This document shows positions 38,001 through 46,135 of a stretch of 64,000 nt of DNA, piece by piece; position 1 is the first letter of the stretch, and each line of letters opens with the position of its first letter. The notes under the pieces are model-generated. The model did no database searches and was not told the DNA's origin. It saw nothing but the letters and a program-made list of their open reading frames with translations. This DNA is from Elgaria multicarinata webbii. Taxonomy: Eukaryota > Chordata > Lepidosauria > Squamata > Anguidae. The translations under genes and the position numbers were made by a program. Where the stretch lies: assembly GCF_023053635.1 (NCBI RefSeq), contig NC_086178.1, forward strand, positions 48,134,726 through 48,198,725. Direction: 5' to 3'.

Positions 38001-41000
38001 TAGGTGCTCTTACTTCCTCTCTATAAAGAGTAAAACATATAAATGTTTAATCATAACCGCAAGTGCACTAAATGCCAAAGACAAAGGAACAGACCAGTAT
38101 TGTTGCCATTTTCATAATCCATCTAGTCAAAAGCTATAACCCAGTTCAGACAATACAGCATTTCATATACTAACCATGTGGTACAAAGTTTTAATTGTAC
38201 TGTAGGAATGAATATATGCCTGGTAGGTATCAAAGTACAGAATTCTTTAGCACACATAAAGGCAAACTAAAGCTTATAGAACAGAAAGAGTGATAGGACG
38301 GGCTATATTCCTTAAACCAATCTCTGCACAGCCATCCCCATAATGCTTGGGGTGTGAGTCCTGGACAGGGTGGTCCAAAATCAAGTAAAAATGAGCAAAT
38401 TGAACTCCAATGATATTTATACATTTCAGCTTACATATTAAGGAATTAGTGATCACAAGAAGTTCAGAAACTCTGGACTTCTTGCAACTGTGTCTACTTA
38501 GCAGAGTACAATTATGAGAGCATTGTAAAATTCCCCCACATTACTCAAGCCTTACTAGCATATTTATTTATATCCCACCTTTATTTATAGAAGTTCAAAG
38601 TGATTCAAGGAATATAATAAAACAGGAAACTGCCATGATAGCAAGAAAACCAATTATTCCAAATAGATATAGGCACTAGAACAACCAGGTTTTTAAACAA
38701 TCGAAATATTCAAGGAGTAGAAGTTTCAATGTTAGTCAGTACTTCACCTTCCAAGTCAGGCAAACAGATGAAGTTAACAAGCAATTTGCTCAAGGTAAAA
38801 TAATATGACGTGGGATTTCCAGATGTTGGACTGCAACTTCCATCAGCCTTCCATTGCCAATGGTGAGGGATAAAGGGAGTTACAGTCCAACAACATCTGG
38901 AGGGTCACATGTTTCCCCATCTCTAGAATCGCAGCTCTTGTATCCAAGAAACTGCCAACACTTGTAGTTATGTGGTATAAATGCTCAGAGCTGTTACATA
39001 GAAGGGGAGGAGAAATGTGACGAAGTTCTGCTTACGATAGCAAAAATGGGGAAAGTGTGAATGCATTCAAAGGTTTGGTTGCACCTAGTCTGTAACCTTT
39101 TCCCCCCTCTTGGCATTCAATGCCACACTTATATTTAAAACATTTGCATTCACTGTAATAAAGATAAAGAATCTCTAGCAAGATATAGAGGGAAACGGTT
39201 AAAGATAACAGGAAATGCAGTACTGTATGAATTTCATCTTGCCTGCACTTCTTTGAAATGTGCAAAACAGCTAAACCATTAGACTCCTAGACCAATAGTA
39301 AAATAGAAGCAGTTTAGTAAGAGAAACTAAGAATTCTGTAGTAATACATATTAATATCTATCATTTCTGAGTTTCAAAGCTGATTATTCATCCTATGGAT
39401 ATTCAAAAAGCTACATACTCTGTAGGAGGTCGGAGGTTTGATACACTTGCAGAACTAGTGCTGGGTTCTTCAGCTATCCCTCCACCATCGAGGAACATAG
39501 TGACGGCCATTTCCAGATTACTGTTGCATGCTTCAAGCATATGCTTGCCTACACTTTCACTGGCTCCTGTGATACAAGGAAAAACAAAAGCAGTTCTCAA
39601 ACACAGCTTAAAAAGAACGATAGATATAACTTAGAAAAGCAATGTATTTATGTTTATTTTGCATTTTATAGTTTTCAAAAAGCAACAGCCTGAACATATC
39701 AGTGAGTCAGGGTAAGATTGCCCTTCCCTCCTCTGTACTGTAATCAGAAATGTGAGAATCAGAACACATAAATCCTATGGATGACAAGTAGCATTGCAAT
39801 ACACTTCCTGTCCCTCATTGTAGCATGAAATGCCTACAGTCACATGGGGCTATAGCCAATCCTCCACAAATCCTGTCACCAGGTTGCCAGAGCCACCGTT
39901 ATCCTGGCACTCTCTCCTAGTCCTATCCTGATCAGGATGCGTAACAGTGCGTACAAACACGTACACAGTGCATACACACACATACACATTCTCCATGAAT
40001 TACAGAGAACTCAGAAAGTTCCTTTATACTGTGCTGAGGTTTGGAGCTTCTGCCTATGCCAAAGATTAACACAACATTTCAGCTCGTGTGTCAGCTGAAA
40101 ATGAATGTGACACAGGCTTTATATTTATATCTACATAGTCTTTCGTGAACACCTCCGTGCTATTGACTATGCATGATGAGTATTTAAATATGGTCAAATT
40201 CATCTAATTAAGAAATCATAAACCTCATCAAACAGAACTAACTTTGTGTACTTTTCTTAACATAAGTCTCAATGGACATGGGATAATGAATGGACAGGTT
40301 TATACCTCCCAACGGAAAACTCTTCCCAGAAGATTCTTTCCCTGACAGGCTGAGGACAGATGCAATATTTTCTCAATAAGCAGTAACATATATTTGCCTT
40401 AATCTTTGATATATGTTTCCTAATGCTGAATGCAAGCTCACTGTTATTCACTGAAGTTTCTCCTAGCTATGACTCTACTTCCATCAGTTGTGTTCTGACA
40501 ACTTGATAGTCAACAGTGAGGTAATAATAAACTTGACTGTTGTTAATTTGTGGAGTACTCCCCACACAACATAATAATCAACCATGGTGTACATTCGGAT
40601 CAGTGTTGACTATTAGTCCACGCTGAGTTGACTCACTCATCCCCCTCCCTCTCTCCCCCACTCCTGCTAGTATCCCATCAGCCACTGCTGCTGAAAATCT
40701 ATCCTGCCAGATAGACTAGTGGCAGCTGCTGCTTTGACCGCCCTTGCCTTGCGACACTATGGCTGTTGAAATAACCAACGGTAGCAGAGAAAATAACCAA
40801 TGGTGCCCTCCACAGAATATGATAACCACGAGTGGTTCGAACAGCCAACTCTGCACAGCATTGGTTATTTTGGCCAAATAATCAACCGTTGGTTAAAAAG
40901 CTCCCTCCACACAAAACAATAACCCATGGTGGGTTAAATAACCAAACATCAACTATTTAAACCACCTTTGGTTATTGTGTTGTCTGAATCCAGTCATTAT

Positions 41001-44000
41001 GAAATTTTGCAACTTTCTACTTTCATTATTAAATTTTTCATCTTTAGTAAACATTTCATTAATATGTAGTATTGTTTTCTGCCGATTGGTTGATATTAAC
41101 TATGATATGACATGAGATCAATAACTGGCCAGGAACAAAATGCCAGCCGCATGCCTTTATGAAACTAGGAAAGCCCTGAAGTGAAAGATTTCAAGATCAA
41201 TTGATCAATATTTCTGATGGTAGCAGTATATAACTCATAATCTCTATGCCAAGAACCCTTGAGGTCTGTAGCTGAAATTGTACCAATGAGATCTGACATA
41301 CTTTAAGGTATCAAATGCAAAATGTGACATTTAAAAACCCTTCATTCTCCAAGTTTGTCATTATAAGGAGATATGGGCATTTGCAGGGTTTAAAAGCAGA
41401 CATCAAGAAAAAAGGAAATGAAGAAAAAGGGGTGAGGAAAGAACAGACTGAAAGTTATATAGAAGAAAGGGACAAAAATAATAGGAAGACAAACAATAAA
41501 AACAGACAGTGGGCAATGCCTTTATTAGGACCAACCAAAATCCCACAAAAAGTGCAAGCTTTCAAGTTCGACAGAACTCTTCATCAGGCTAGGTGGTACA
41601 ACAAGCAGAGGAAGGGTGAAGAAACCTTAATGAAATAGTGATAGGTGTTGCAGGTATCAGATCATACCTATCAATATATTTTGGGATAGAGAAGGAATAG
41701 CTGATCTCCTGTGCATCTGAAGTTATACTATAGCAATAACAAATACTTCACAAAAAGTGAATTCAGACAGACATGCATTCAATATGTGTTCACACATAAT
41801 CTTATTGGGGTCAAAATAAGTTAAATATTGTGCCTCATTATATTGAGGAGACTCAAATATATATATTTAAATTAATGGTTGACTGAAACTTGGAAAACTC
41901 TTCTTTAAATATGACAGCATAAAGGCATCAGATCATGGGATAACACAAGCTGTCATCTTCTCAGTTTTTGCAGCCTTTAAGTCATGCTCTCTTTTCCCCC
42001 TGTCTATAATCTTAAAAAAATAAGGACTACAGAATTAACAAAGCAGCAGGTTATAATACAAAGTGATTTGCAACTAGACAATATAATTACATTGATTTCT
42101 TTTGCCCAAAATATACATCTGAACTGTACAAAAACAAAAAGTTCAGCTACTATTTTAAAATTATTTTTAGGCCACCATTAAAGTTAGAGACATAAAGCCA
42201 ATGGATGGAGTTATCAGAAAGTTTTTATTACCTCAATCCAGCCAGTGAAAGAAAATGAGTAAGGTATCTTGTATGGCCACTTAGGATTTCTAACATAATT
42301 TTTCAAAAAACATTGGCTTCCCCAGAGTAAACTTACATCGGCATTAAAGATTAAACAGCACAGACCAATTAAACTAGGGTGAGTTAACCTGGTGCAATAG
42401 AGTCTTAAAATAAAAACAACTATTGGCAACTCCTACCACATTATCAACAATCCATGTCTTATGAAACACTGGTTGCTGAAAATGCAGTGGGAGCGACCAA
42501 GGCCTTAGCTAGACCTAAGGTTTATCCCGGGATCATCCCGGGGTCGTCATTGCCTGCTCCTGGGATATCTTGTGTGTCATTTACATCAACAGGGATGACC
42601 CTGGGGCAATCACAGGATAAACCTTAGGTCTAGCTAAAGCCCAAGTTGTTTCTTGGCCGGCTTTCTTATCCTGCTGCAATAAACAACCCAGGGATGTTGT
42701 GTCTCATGGTTTATCCTTGGGTTCAAACTCTTTGAGTTTGTTCCCAAAAAAGAAGACTCAGCTGAGGTAAATTTGTCTAACACGAGACATATCAGAAGAA
42801 GTCCGTTAACGAGCGTCCTTGCTAGAAGGCGGTCAACGAGAACTGAGGGAGTAGGCGGGAACCCGTGGACATGCATAGTAGACAGTGGGGGAGGGGTTCC
42901 CGCCAAAACTACTCAGCTTTAGAAGTTCTGATTCGAGCTCAGAGCAGGCGCAGAGCCCATATGTGTGATGCACAGAGACCACGATGAAGAACCTAGAGTT
43001 GAAGCATGCACGTTGCTCATCTTTTCAACAACCCATGGTTTTTTAACCATGGTTTGTTGCAAAGCAGGCCTATGCCTCCTTTAACTGTCCCATATTTAGA
43101 TATTTCCTCTTGTGGAAAGGTTCTGTAATTTAGCCACTTGTGGAAAAGCCTTTAGATATAATTTTAAAACAGGGAACAAAATTGTGTTAGATGCAAAATA
43201 ATAATTGATTGAAAAGAAGAAAAATGGCACAGAAAGGGGCTTCTAAAAGCTAAAATACAATGGTTTCTATCAGGAGTATGTTTTACAGTACCAATTTAAA
43301 CTCTCTATTTAATCTTTACAGTGCAATCCTATGCATATTTATTCAAAAGTAGGTCCTACTACGCTCAACCGAAATTACTTTCAGGTAAGTGTACAGGATT
43401 GCAGCCTTAGTTAGTAAATCAGAATTAAAACAAACATTACAGGAAATAAAAATAACCAAGGCATAGAGCATCTTCACCACACACAAAAAAGGCTAAAAAG
43501 ACTGGGATTTTGTAGCCCGGGAAAACAGACAGCTAAGTAGTGATCTAACAGAAATTTATGAAACTATGAATGGCATGGAAAGATACTAGAGAAATTATGT
43601 TCTCTTAAAACAGCGGTTCTCAACCTGTGGGTCGGGACCCCTTTGGGGGTCGAACGACCCTTTCACAGGGGTCGCCTAAGACCATCGGAAAACACATATT
43701 TCCGATGGTCTTAGGAAACTGTATTGACTGAACTATGTCCTGTATCATCTTTTGTATTATTAAAGCTATTGTTATGTATTATTTTCATTAGCAAACCATC
43801 CCATGACAATGGATCGTGTAGAGAAGAACGAAAATAATTTTATGGTTGAGGGTCACCACAACACGAGGAACTGTATTAAAGGGTCGCGGCATTAAGAAGG
43901 TTGAGAACCACTGTCTTAAAAGCTTAGTATTCAAGGTCATTCAACAAAATGTATTGGTAATATGTTTAGTCAGGAGAGACTAAAAGTAGAAGTTCTTCAC

Positions 44001-46135
44001 ACAATGCATAACCTATGAAATTTATTACAAGATAACCAGTAAGTTTAGGTGCAAATTATGTTACCAGTAGCTACCAAATAAGCACATCTCCATGGTCAGG
44101 TTACATGTTGCTCCAGTAACATTTGGTTGTTGTTTTTATTATTTGGGTTGCTCAGTTTATTCACTTACTTCACAATCCAGCATTGGCAGCTACAAATAGA
44201 TACACATGAAGCCTTATACCACTGGTCCACCTTACTCAACACTATTAATACTGACTGGCACTAGCTCTCCAGGGTTTCAAATAGGGATCTTTCCCAGCCT
44301 CGCCTGGATATGCTAGATCTTTCGTATTTAATCCACCACTGAGTTGCACCCCACTTCTGAAATCCACATGACTGGAACATCTAAATATTACTAGTGCAAC
44401 ACAGGCCTAAATCCAACATACCACTAATGGAAGAAATTGCTGCACTAGCAGAGGTTCACTGACTTTTCTCATTGCACCTATAAGCCTAAGATCTGCATTC
44501 GTTTCTGCAAACCTAAGATCTGCAACTAGTTCTACTTTGTAAACCTAAGATCTGCAAACCAGTTGTGCAAGTGGAACTTTAGTTGGATTCTCCCCTTGTG
44601 CATACTTCAGAACCTGGTTTCTACTAGTGCAATGATATTTGCATTAGAGAAATAACACTGTTAGATATGATCTACAAAAACCCACCAGGGGGAGTATTTT
44701 TGAAAACTATCATGCAAACAAAACAGGTTTTTATTAGCTTTTTTAAAAGATCAGATATATCCCCCACGAATTAGATATTAAGGGCTAGTAGCCATAACTA
44801 GAGCTAGATATACACTAATGTTTTATAACATTATTGAAGTGCACTGTTAACTGTTGGGGCACAATCCACATTCCATATACTGCTTCCATAGTATTATTTC
44901 CTGCTTTTTATTCCACATTTGTAATGATTTGACAAAAGGTGTAGATCTGCCCTAAGTGGAAATGTATTCAGAGGCAACAACAAGGTTGGTCATCACCACC
45001 AGGTCACTTTGCTTCTAAGCTCCTGAAGAGACTAGATCTTGCATGGAGCTGGTCAAAGACAGGATACTGGATTAGATGGACTTTGCCCTGTTCCAGCAAG
45101 ACAACCTTAGGTTAGGGAATTTTCTCTTTAGTATCCAGATATGTGTACAACAGAAATACAATTTAATAAACGTCTGCTAATTATGAATAATTCAGGAATA
45201 CCCTTTTCTCTATCAGAACAGTCCACAGCAAGGCTGATCACATCCTTGCCCAATGATTTGTCCTTTTAAAGTAGAGTTTTATTCTACAACAGCCTTTGCC
45301 ACTGTGGTGCACTCCAGAGCTTTTCGACTTCAACTCCCATTAGCCTCAGCCAGCACGACCAATAGTCAGGAGTGCTGGGAGTTGTAGTCCAAAACATCTG
45401 AAGGGCACCAAGTTGGAGAAGGCTGCTCTACGCGTTACTTACGTCAATCACCACTCAACCTAAGACATACAGTTGCATTACAGAAAGCAAAGGAAGGTTA
45501 GGAGAGCTTTTCTCTCACAAAATTTGGAGAAAACTGTGGGTGGGGATTTCCAGAAGAGATTGATCTCGTGCCTTGGTCCCGCAGACAGCAATCGAGCCTC
45601 ATGGTCAACTCCTCCTGGAGAATGTCACACTGCGGTCTCCTCAGCGCTCTCATTCTCGCTGCCTCTGTGTAATACGTGCCCATCTTATTCGCACCTCCCC
45701 ACACCCACACCAAGGCCAACTCCACAAAGAAATCCCCCCTCAGGTCCTCCCATGCATCACACCTTCCCTTCTCAGGTGTCTAGCAGTCATCGCCTCAGAG
45801 CCCATTCCCTTCACAAGCATCCCATTTTCTGCAAAACACTCTCATCCAGGCTTGATTCCTCCCACCCACCTTGCTCTGCCTGCCGGAGCTCGCTCCTTTC
45901 TGTCTCCCGCCAACTCCCTCACAGACATGACTGTCTTCTCTGTCTCCCTTCCCCCAACCCCGGGCTTGTTCCCCCCCCGTCCCGTCCCCCCCCCCCCCCG
46001 GCTGAAACGGTCTGAAGCCTCCTGAGTTTATTCCGGGTTTTCGCGCGCCTCACCCGTGATGGCGATGAATTGCTGGATTAACCCCTTCAACGCTGAGGAG
46101 GCGGCGGCGGCAGCGGAGCCCCCGGGCGCCGCCAT
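15471..46135 (-). CDS. UBXN7: UBXN7, UBA-UAS-UIM-UBX p97/VCP adaptor, complete coding region in 11 exons
   Basis: UBXN7 links ubiquitinated substrates and cullin-RING ligases to the p97/VCP segregase in nucleus and cytoplasm. Eleven exons join in phase to 1476 coding bases (491 residues; human is about 489). Order: UBA (about residues 17-57), NLS-like KRRRPAR (about 102), UAS thioredoxin-like domain (about 130-265), UIM with [12 protein letters not shown] (about 292-303), acidic serine-rich linker, then UBX (about 412-491) ending TVFVQERN. All introns are GT-AG. The start lies in a GC-rich first exon ([20 protein letters not shown]). Compared with human there is a longer alanine run near the N-terminus and a diverged linker. 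The neighbouring RNF168 is in the same orientation, as in human 3q29. Introns are heavily loaded with LINEs and MITEs, but no exon is damaged. Confidence 0.97.
15982..16113. mobile_element. palindromic hAT-type MITE, diverged
   Basis: Arms containing AACTCCCATTATCCCTGAT and GATGGGAGTTGCAGTCCAAA pair as a foldback. The outer CCTCCAGA and TTGGAAGG blocks are typical of the family seen at 5611. Lies in UBXN7 intron 10. Confidence 0.6.
16916..17053. mobile_element. palindromic hAT-type MITE, diverged
   Basis: The left arm CAGCCTTCCCTAACCTGGTG pairs with the right arm ending CACCAGGCTAGGGAAGCCTG. The core has AGCTCCCATCATC and its complement. Lies in UBXN7 intron 10 about 220 nt downstream of... 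exon 11's partner intron start is farther away, so no splice site is touched. Confidence 0.6.
17269..17348 (-). CDS. UBXN7: UBXN7 coding exon 10
   Basis: Start of the UBX domain: [20 protein letters not shown] then PEQAKLL. Acceptor CTATTAG|GA; donor CTTCTG|GTAAAT. Confidence 0.97.
17349..19720 (-). other. UBXN7 intron 9, 3' part
   Basis: Intronic DNA with no gene. Scattered T-rich tracts and a short MITE-like piece at about 18.10-18.18 kb (ATGGGTTGTTCTGTGAAC, TGGCTTAGCATGACATGC) related to the 4.1-kb foldback. Otherwise unassigned. Confidence 0.45.
19721..20755 (-). mobile_element. CR1-superfamily LINE, second lineage, 3' portion
   Basis: The minus-strand frame holds the C-terminal reverse transcriptase: [53 protein letters not shown] and [11 protein letters not shown]. 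The 3' UTR ends at 19721 with the familiar amniote block AAGAACATAGGAAGTGCCAT. The sequence differs clearly from the CR1 copies at 6.0 and 35.3 kb, so it is a separate lineage. It is interrupted by a tetranucleotide-tailed insertion at about 19994-20087. Confidence 0.85.
19994..20087 (+). mobile_element. short LINE/SINE 3' tail inserted in CR1, with (AAAT)n
   Basis: About 45 bp ending GGGCGGGACATAAATG, followed by a dozen AAAT repeats, interrupts the CR1 3' UTR, which continues on both sides. The GGCGG...ATAAAT hallmark resembles the other L2-type tails in the window. Junctions are accurate only to a few bases. Confidence 0.65.
21455..21845 (-). CDS. UBXN7: UBXN7 coding exon 9 (UIM and acidic linker)
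   Basis: Largest coding exon, 391 nt. It begins [20 protein letters not shown], the ubiquitin-interacting motif known in this family to bind neddylated cullins. An acidic [16 protein letters not shown] tract and [11 protein letters not shown] follow. The distal half is the least conserved part of the protein. Donor AACG|GTAAGC. The frame reads on into the intron only briefly. Confidence 0.96.
22085..22212 (-). CDS. UBXN7: UBXN7 coding exon 8
   Basis: Ends the UAS domain ([20 protein letters not shown], then [13 protein letters not shown]) and adds the basic SPPQKRTRS. Acceptor TTTAAACAG|GG; donor TCT|GTAAGT. An opposite-oriented L2 copy ends only about 35 nt upstream of the acceptor. Confidence 0.95.
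22245..22810 (+). mobile_element. L2 LINE 3' end
   Basis: Coding frame [35 protein letters not shown] and [20 protein letters not shown] is the L2 ORF2 C-terminus. It is followed by the L2 3' UTR with CAGAGAGCTTTGGCTATGGG and a (AATA)n tail. The coding part reads without a stop to about 22620, so the copy is moderately young. It is antisense to UBXN7 in intron 7. Confidence 0.85.
23040..23160 (-). mobile_element. CR1 3' UTR fragment
   Basis: Diverged block with GTCCATCTGGTCAAGCAT and TTCCTCTGGGAAGCTAAAAG, corresponding to the 3' UTR of the second CR1 lineage near 19.75 kb. Confidence 0.5.
23293..23383 (-). CDS. UBXN7: UBXN7 coding exon 7
   Basis: Encodes [20 protein letters not shown], then [11 protein letters not shown] of the UAS domain. 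An Ala replaces the Gly seen in human KLGDF. Acceptor CTATAG|GT; donor ACAG|GTAAGA. Confidence 0.96.
23587..23733 (-). CDS. UBXN7: UBXN7 coding exon 6
   Basis: A 147-nt symmetric exon (49 codons) of the UAS domain: [20 protein letters not shown], then [20 protein letters not shown] and IREHFIFWQ. Acceptor CTCCAG|GC; donor GGCAG|GTGGGA. Confidence 0.97.
23734..25270 (-). other. UBXN7 intron 5, 3' part
   Basis: AT-rich intronic DNA without a recognised repeat or gene. Confidence 0.4.
25275..25490 (+). mobile_element. L2-type LINE 3' end
   Basis: Old copy: TTTAGACAGGGTGAAAAGAC, then a T-rich stretch and CACCGCCTTGATGGC with AAGGCGGTATCTAAATG at the tail, followed by TAAATAAT. Confidence 0.6.
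26409..26715. mobile_element. imperfect foldback MITE
   Basis: The left end CAGAGTCCACATTCGAATAA and the reverse complement of the right end (ATTTGCATAATTACATGTG region) share GTCCAC-ATT-G-ATAAT. The interior contains smaller inverted pieces around CAAGCCATGGATTG. Superfamily unknown. Confidence 0.45.
27888..27959 (+). mobile_element. L2 tail-only copy
   Basis: Severely 5'-truncated: GTGAACCGCCCAGAGAGCTT, CGGCTATTGGGCGGTAT and (AAAT)n. Matches the 3' end of the L2 at 22.25 kb. Confidence 0.75.
28317..28332. repeat. (GT)n microsatellite
   Basis: Seven to eight GT units in UBXN7 intron 5. Confidence 0.8.
28388..28413. repeat. (AT)n microsatellite
   Basis: About thirteen AT units, only 55 bases from the (GT)n tract; probably length-polymorphic. 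Confidence 0.85.
28560..28668 (-). mobile_element. tRNA-Ala-like SINE, degraded
   Basis: Aligns by eye with the better copy at 46.56 kb: GAGCCAGATCATGAGCCAGT, then TTTCAGGCAAAGATCCTTCC and CCCTGCCATGCAGAGAT. The promoter box region is lost. Confidence 0.5.
29192..29304 (-). CDS. UBXN7: UBXN7 coding exon 5
   Basis: Encodes [20 protein letters not shown], then [18 protein letters not shown], the entry to the UAS domain. Acceptor TGTACAG|TT; donor ACA|GTAGGT, ending in phase 0. Confidence 0.97.
29415..29484 (+). mobile_element. L2 tail-only copy
   Basis: GTAAACCGCCCAGAGAGCTT, CAGCTATGGGGCAGC, then (AAAT)n. Same family as at 27.89 kb, in UBXN7 intron 4. Confidence 0.75.
29903..29959 (-). other. 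L2-derived 23-bp hairpin with 11-nt loop
   Basis: The two 23-nt arms (29903-29925 and 29937-29959) are inverted copies with one difference. In minus-strand RNA, the UBXN7 sense strand, that position is a G-U pair, so all 23 positions can pair. The loop is 11 nt. It lies in UBXN7 intron 4. Confidence 0.8.
30783..31929 (+). mobile_element. L2-clade LINE, 5'-truncated, (AAT)n tail, nested
   Basis: Frame 30782-31417 holds reverse transcriptase motifs [51 protein letters not shown] and [12 protein letters not shown]. Frame 31342-31689 has [21 protein letters not shown] frame change joins them near 31.3-31.4 kb. The tail TGGTGCTATATAAATAAAC plus AAT repeats differs from the GGCGGTAT tail of the other L2 copies. 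It is flanked by TTCTGTAT at 30775-30782 and 31930-31937. Confidence 0.88.
33160..33225 (-). CDS. UBXN7: UBXN7 coding exon 4
   Basis: A 66-nt exon encoding [20 protein letters not shown] and ET. It carries the basic NLS-like cluster. Acceptor TTTAAG|CT; donor ACTA|GTAGGT. Confidence 0.95.
33440..33526. repeat. SINE/LINE tail fragment
   Basis: TATTTATAGGCTGCTTTTCT and CTCAAGGCTTGCAAAGTGG resemble the 3' part of an MIR/L2-type repeat. It lies just before a better L2 3' end. Confidence 0.4.
33527..33752 (+). mobile_element. L2 LINE 3' UTR and tail
   Basis: GACTGATCTATTCCGGCAGG and T-rich sequence lead to CACCCAGGAAGCTTCGGCTA, GGGAGGTATAAAAATGC and (AAAT)n. Lies in UBXN7 intron 3, antisense to the gene. 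Confidence 0.75.
34370..34470. repeat. interspersed repeat 3' end, unclassified
   Basis: TCTTGTGGCACGTTAAACCC, AAATTTATTAGGGCATAAGC and TTTTGTAGGCTAGTG form a block I recognise as a dispersed amniote repeat but cannot place in a family. Confidence 0.4.
34480..34656. mobile_element. foldback MITE (CAGTGGTGTCATTCC family)
   Basis: The right end, read inward on the minus strand, is CAGTGGTGTCATTCCGCTAA then TGCAAATGACATTGCACTAG. The left arm, with ATGTCATTCCATTAATGCAA, is its imperfect inverted copy. The CAGTGGTG terminus suggests hAT. A sister copy is at about 44.41-44.66 kb. Confidence 0.65.
35343..37510 (-). mobile_element. CR1 LINE with long reverse-transcriptase ORF, 5'-truncated
   Basis: The best-kept LINE of the CR1 type. 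A 500-residue open frame (37200-35698) spans the RT motifs [76 protein letters not shown] and FADDTKLGG, and continues to [20 protein letters not shown] single TGA stop separates it from the last 89 residues (35694-35425). Upstream, frame 37465-37184 continues the protein with one frame change in an A-rich run near 37.19 kb. The 3' end is the CR1 ATTCTATG repeat. It lies in UBXN7 intron 3. Confidence 0.93.
35906..35950 (+). mobile_element. L2-clade tail inserted in the CR1 ORF
   Basis: About 45 bp, GTACATAGATGGTGCTATAT then AAATA and AAT repeats, matches the 3' tip of the element ending at 31929. It interrupts the CR1 ORF just before [18 protein letters not shown]. Its length keeps the host frame open, adding about 15 residues. 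Confidence 0.8.
37832..37903. mobile_element. 72-bp perfect-stem hairpin MITE
   Basis: Arms beginning GGCTCTGTTCAGAAGACACC pair over 26 bp without mismatch, with a loop of about 20 nt. The coordinates are accurate to one base. It lies about 50 nt downstream of the exon 3 donor of UBXN7 (intron 3). The terminus resembles the 4.1-kb foldback. Confidence 0.8.
37953..38020 (-). CDS. UBXN7: UBXN7 coding exon 3
   Basis: Short 68-nt exon encoding [20 protein letters not shown] plus FG, near-identical to the mammalian protein. Acceptor TTATAG|AG; donor GGTG|GTAAGT. Confidence 0.96.
38811..38925. mobile_element. palindromic hAT-type MITE
   Basis: TCCAGATGTTGGACTGCAAC pairs with GTTACAGTCCAACAACATCT. 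The right end has GGTCACATGTTTCCCCATCT. Same family as 5611, in UBXN7 intron 2. Confidence 0.65.
39419..39566 (-). CDS. UBXN7: UBXN7 coding exon 2
   Basis: Completes the UBA domain ([20 protein letters not shown], then [15 protein letters not shown]). Acceptor TCACAG|GA and donor CAGA|GTATGT; phase 1 in, phase 2 out. Confidence 0.97.
40491..41001. mobile_element. about 0.5-kb non-autonomous DNA element, copy 1
   Basis: Shares over most of its length the sequence of copy 2 at 55.74 kb. Common blocks: GTTGACTATTAGTCCACGCT, AAAATCTATCCTGCCAG, CAGCATTGGTTATTTTGGCC and ACCCATGGTGGGTTAAATAA. The ends are inverted: TGTTCTGACAACTTGATAGT at the left, TTGTGTTGTCTGAATCCAG at the right. No coding. Probably a hAT-like MITE. 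UBXN7 intron 1. Confidence 0.7.
41505..41605. repeat. interspersed repeat 3' end, unclassified
   Basis: Carries CCTTTATTAGGACCAACCAA, GTGCAAGCTTTCAAGTTCG and AGAACTCTTCATCAGGCT, a widespread dispersed block in vertebrates whose family I cannot name with confidence. Confidence 0.45.
42501..42641. mobile_element. 141-bp foldback MITE with 3-bp direct repeats
   Basis: The left arm GGCCTTAGCTAGACCTAAGG and the right arm (near complement) pair over about 28 bp and continue with TTTATCC. Both sides are flanked by CAA. A 3-bp duplication fits a PIF/Harbinger-type element, although the usual target is TWA. Confidence 0.65.
43318..43410. mobile_element. short palindromic repeat (GCAATCCTATGCAT family)
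   Basis: GTGCAATCCTATGCATATTT at the left pairs with GTGTACAGGATTGCAGCC at the right. The interior AAAGTAGGTCCTACTACGCT is also palindromic. A related copy is at about 60.24 kb. Confidence 0.6.
43611..43913. mobile_element. SPIN (Space Invaders) non-autonomous hAT element
   Basis: The 303-bp element starts CAGCGGTTCTCAACCTGTGG and ends GGTTGAGAACCACTG, with the internal GGGTCGAACGACCCTTTCAC characteristic of SPIN. A perfect 8-bp duplication TCTTAAAA flanks it (43603-43610 and 43914-43921). SPIN elements are known from squamates, some mammals and frogs and were spread by horizontal transfer. This copy encodes no transposase. It lies in UBXN7 intron 1. Confidence 0.95.
44212..44350 (-). mobile_element. 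tRNA-Ala-like SINE, degraded
   Basis: TGACTGGCACTAGCTCTCCA, GGGATCTTTCCCAGCCTCGC and CACCACTGAGTTGCACC match the better copy at 46.56 kb. Confidence 0.7.
44412..44662. mobile_element. foldback MITE, sister of 34480
   Basis: The right end read inward (AACAGTGTTATTTCTCTAAT, then GCAAATATCATTGCACTAGT) matches the terminus at 34656. The left arm has ACTAATGGAAGAAATTGCTG and CACTAG. Confidence 0.55.
45030..45112 (+). mobile_element. CR1 3' UTR tail fragment
   Basis: GACAGGATACTGGATTAGAT, GGACTTTGCCCTG and TTCCAGCAAGACAACCTTA are the distal 3' UTR of the second CR1 lineage, here in plus orientation. Confidence 0.5.
45290..45426. mobile_element. palindromic hAT-type MITE
   Basis: CAGCCTTTGCCACTGTGGTG and ACTCCAGAGCTTTTCGACTT pair imperfectly with AGTTGTAGTCCAAAACATCT and AGTTGGAGAAGGCTG. 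Core ACTCCCATTAGCC. Confidence 0.65.
46054..46135 (-). CDS. UBXN7: UBXN7 coding exon 1
   Basis: Encodes residues 1-27 (start of the UBA domain) plus one base. The start ATG sits in GCAAGATGGCGGC; the donor is ACGG|GTGAGG. An in-frame upstream ATG at 46246 exists, but this start aligns with the known UBXN7 N-terminus. Confidence 0.95.

Noticed and set aside
45473-46025. Two overlapping plus-strand proline/serine-rich frames
   Set aside because: They follow the C-rich edge of the CpG island. Composition explains the open frames; no domain and no splice support.
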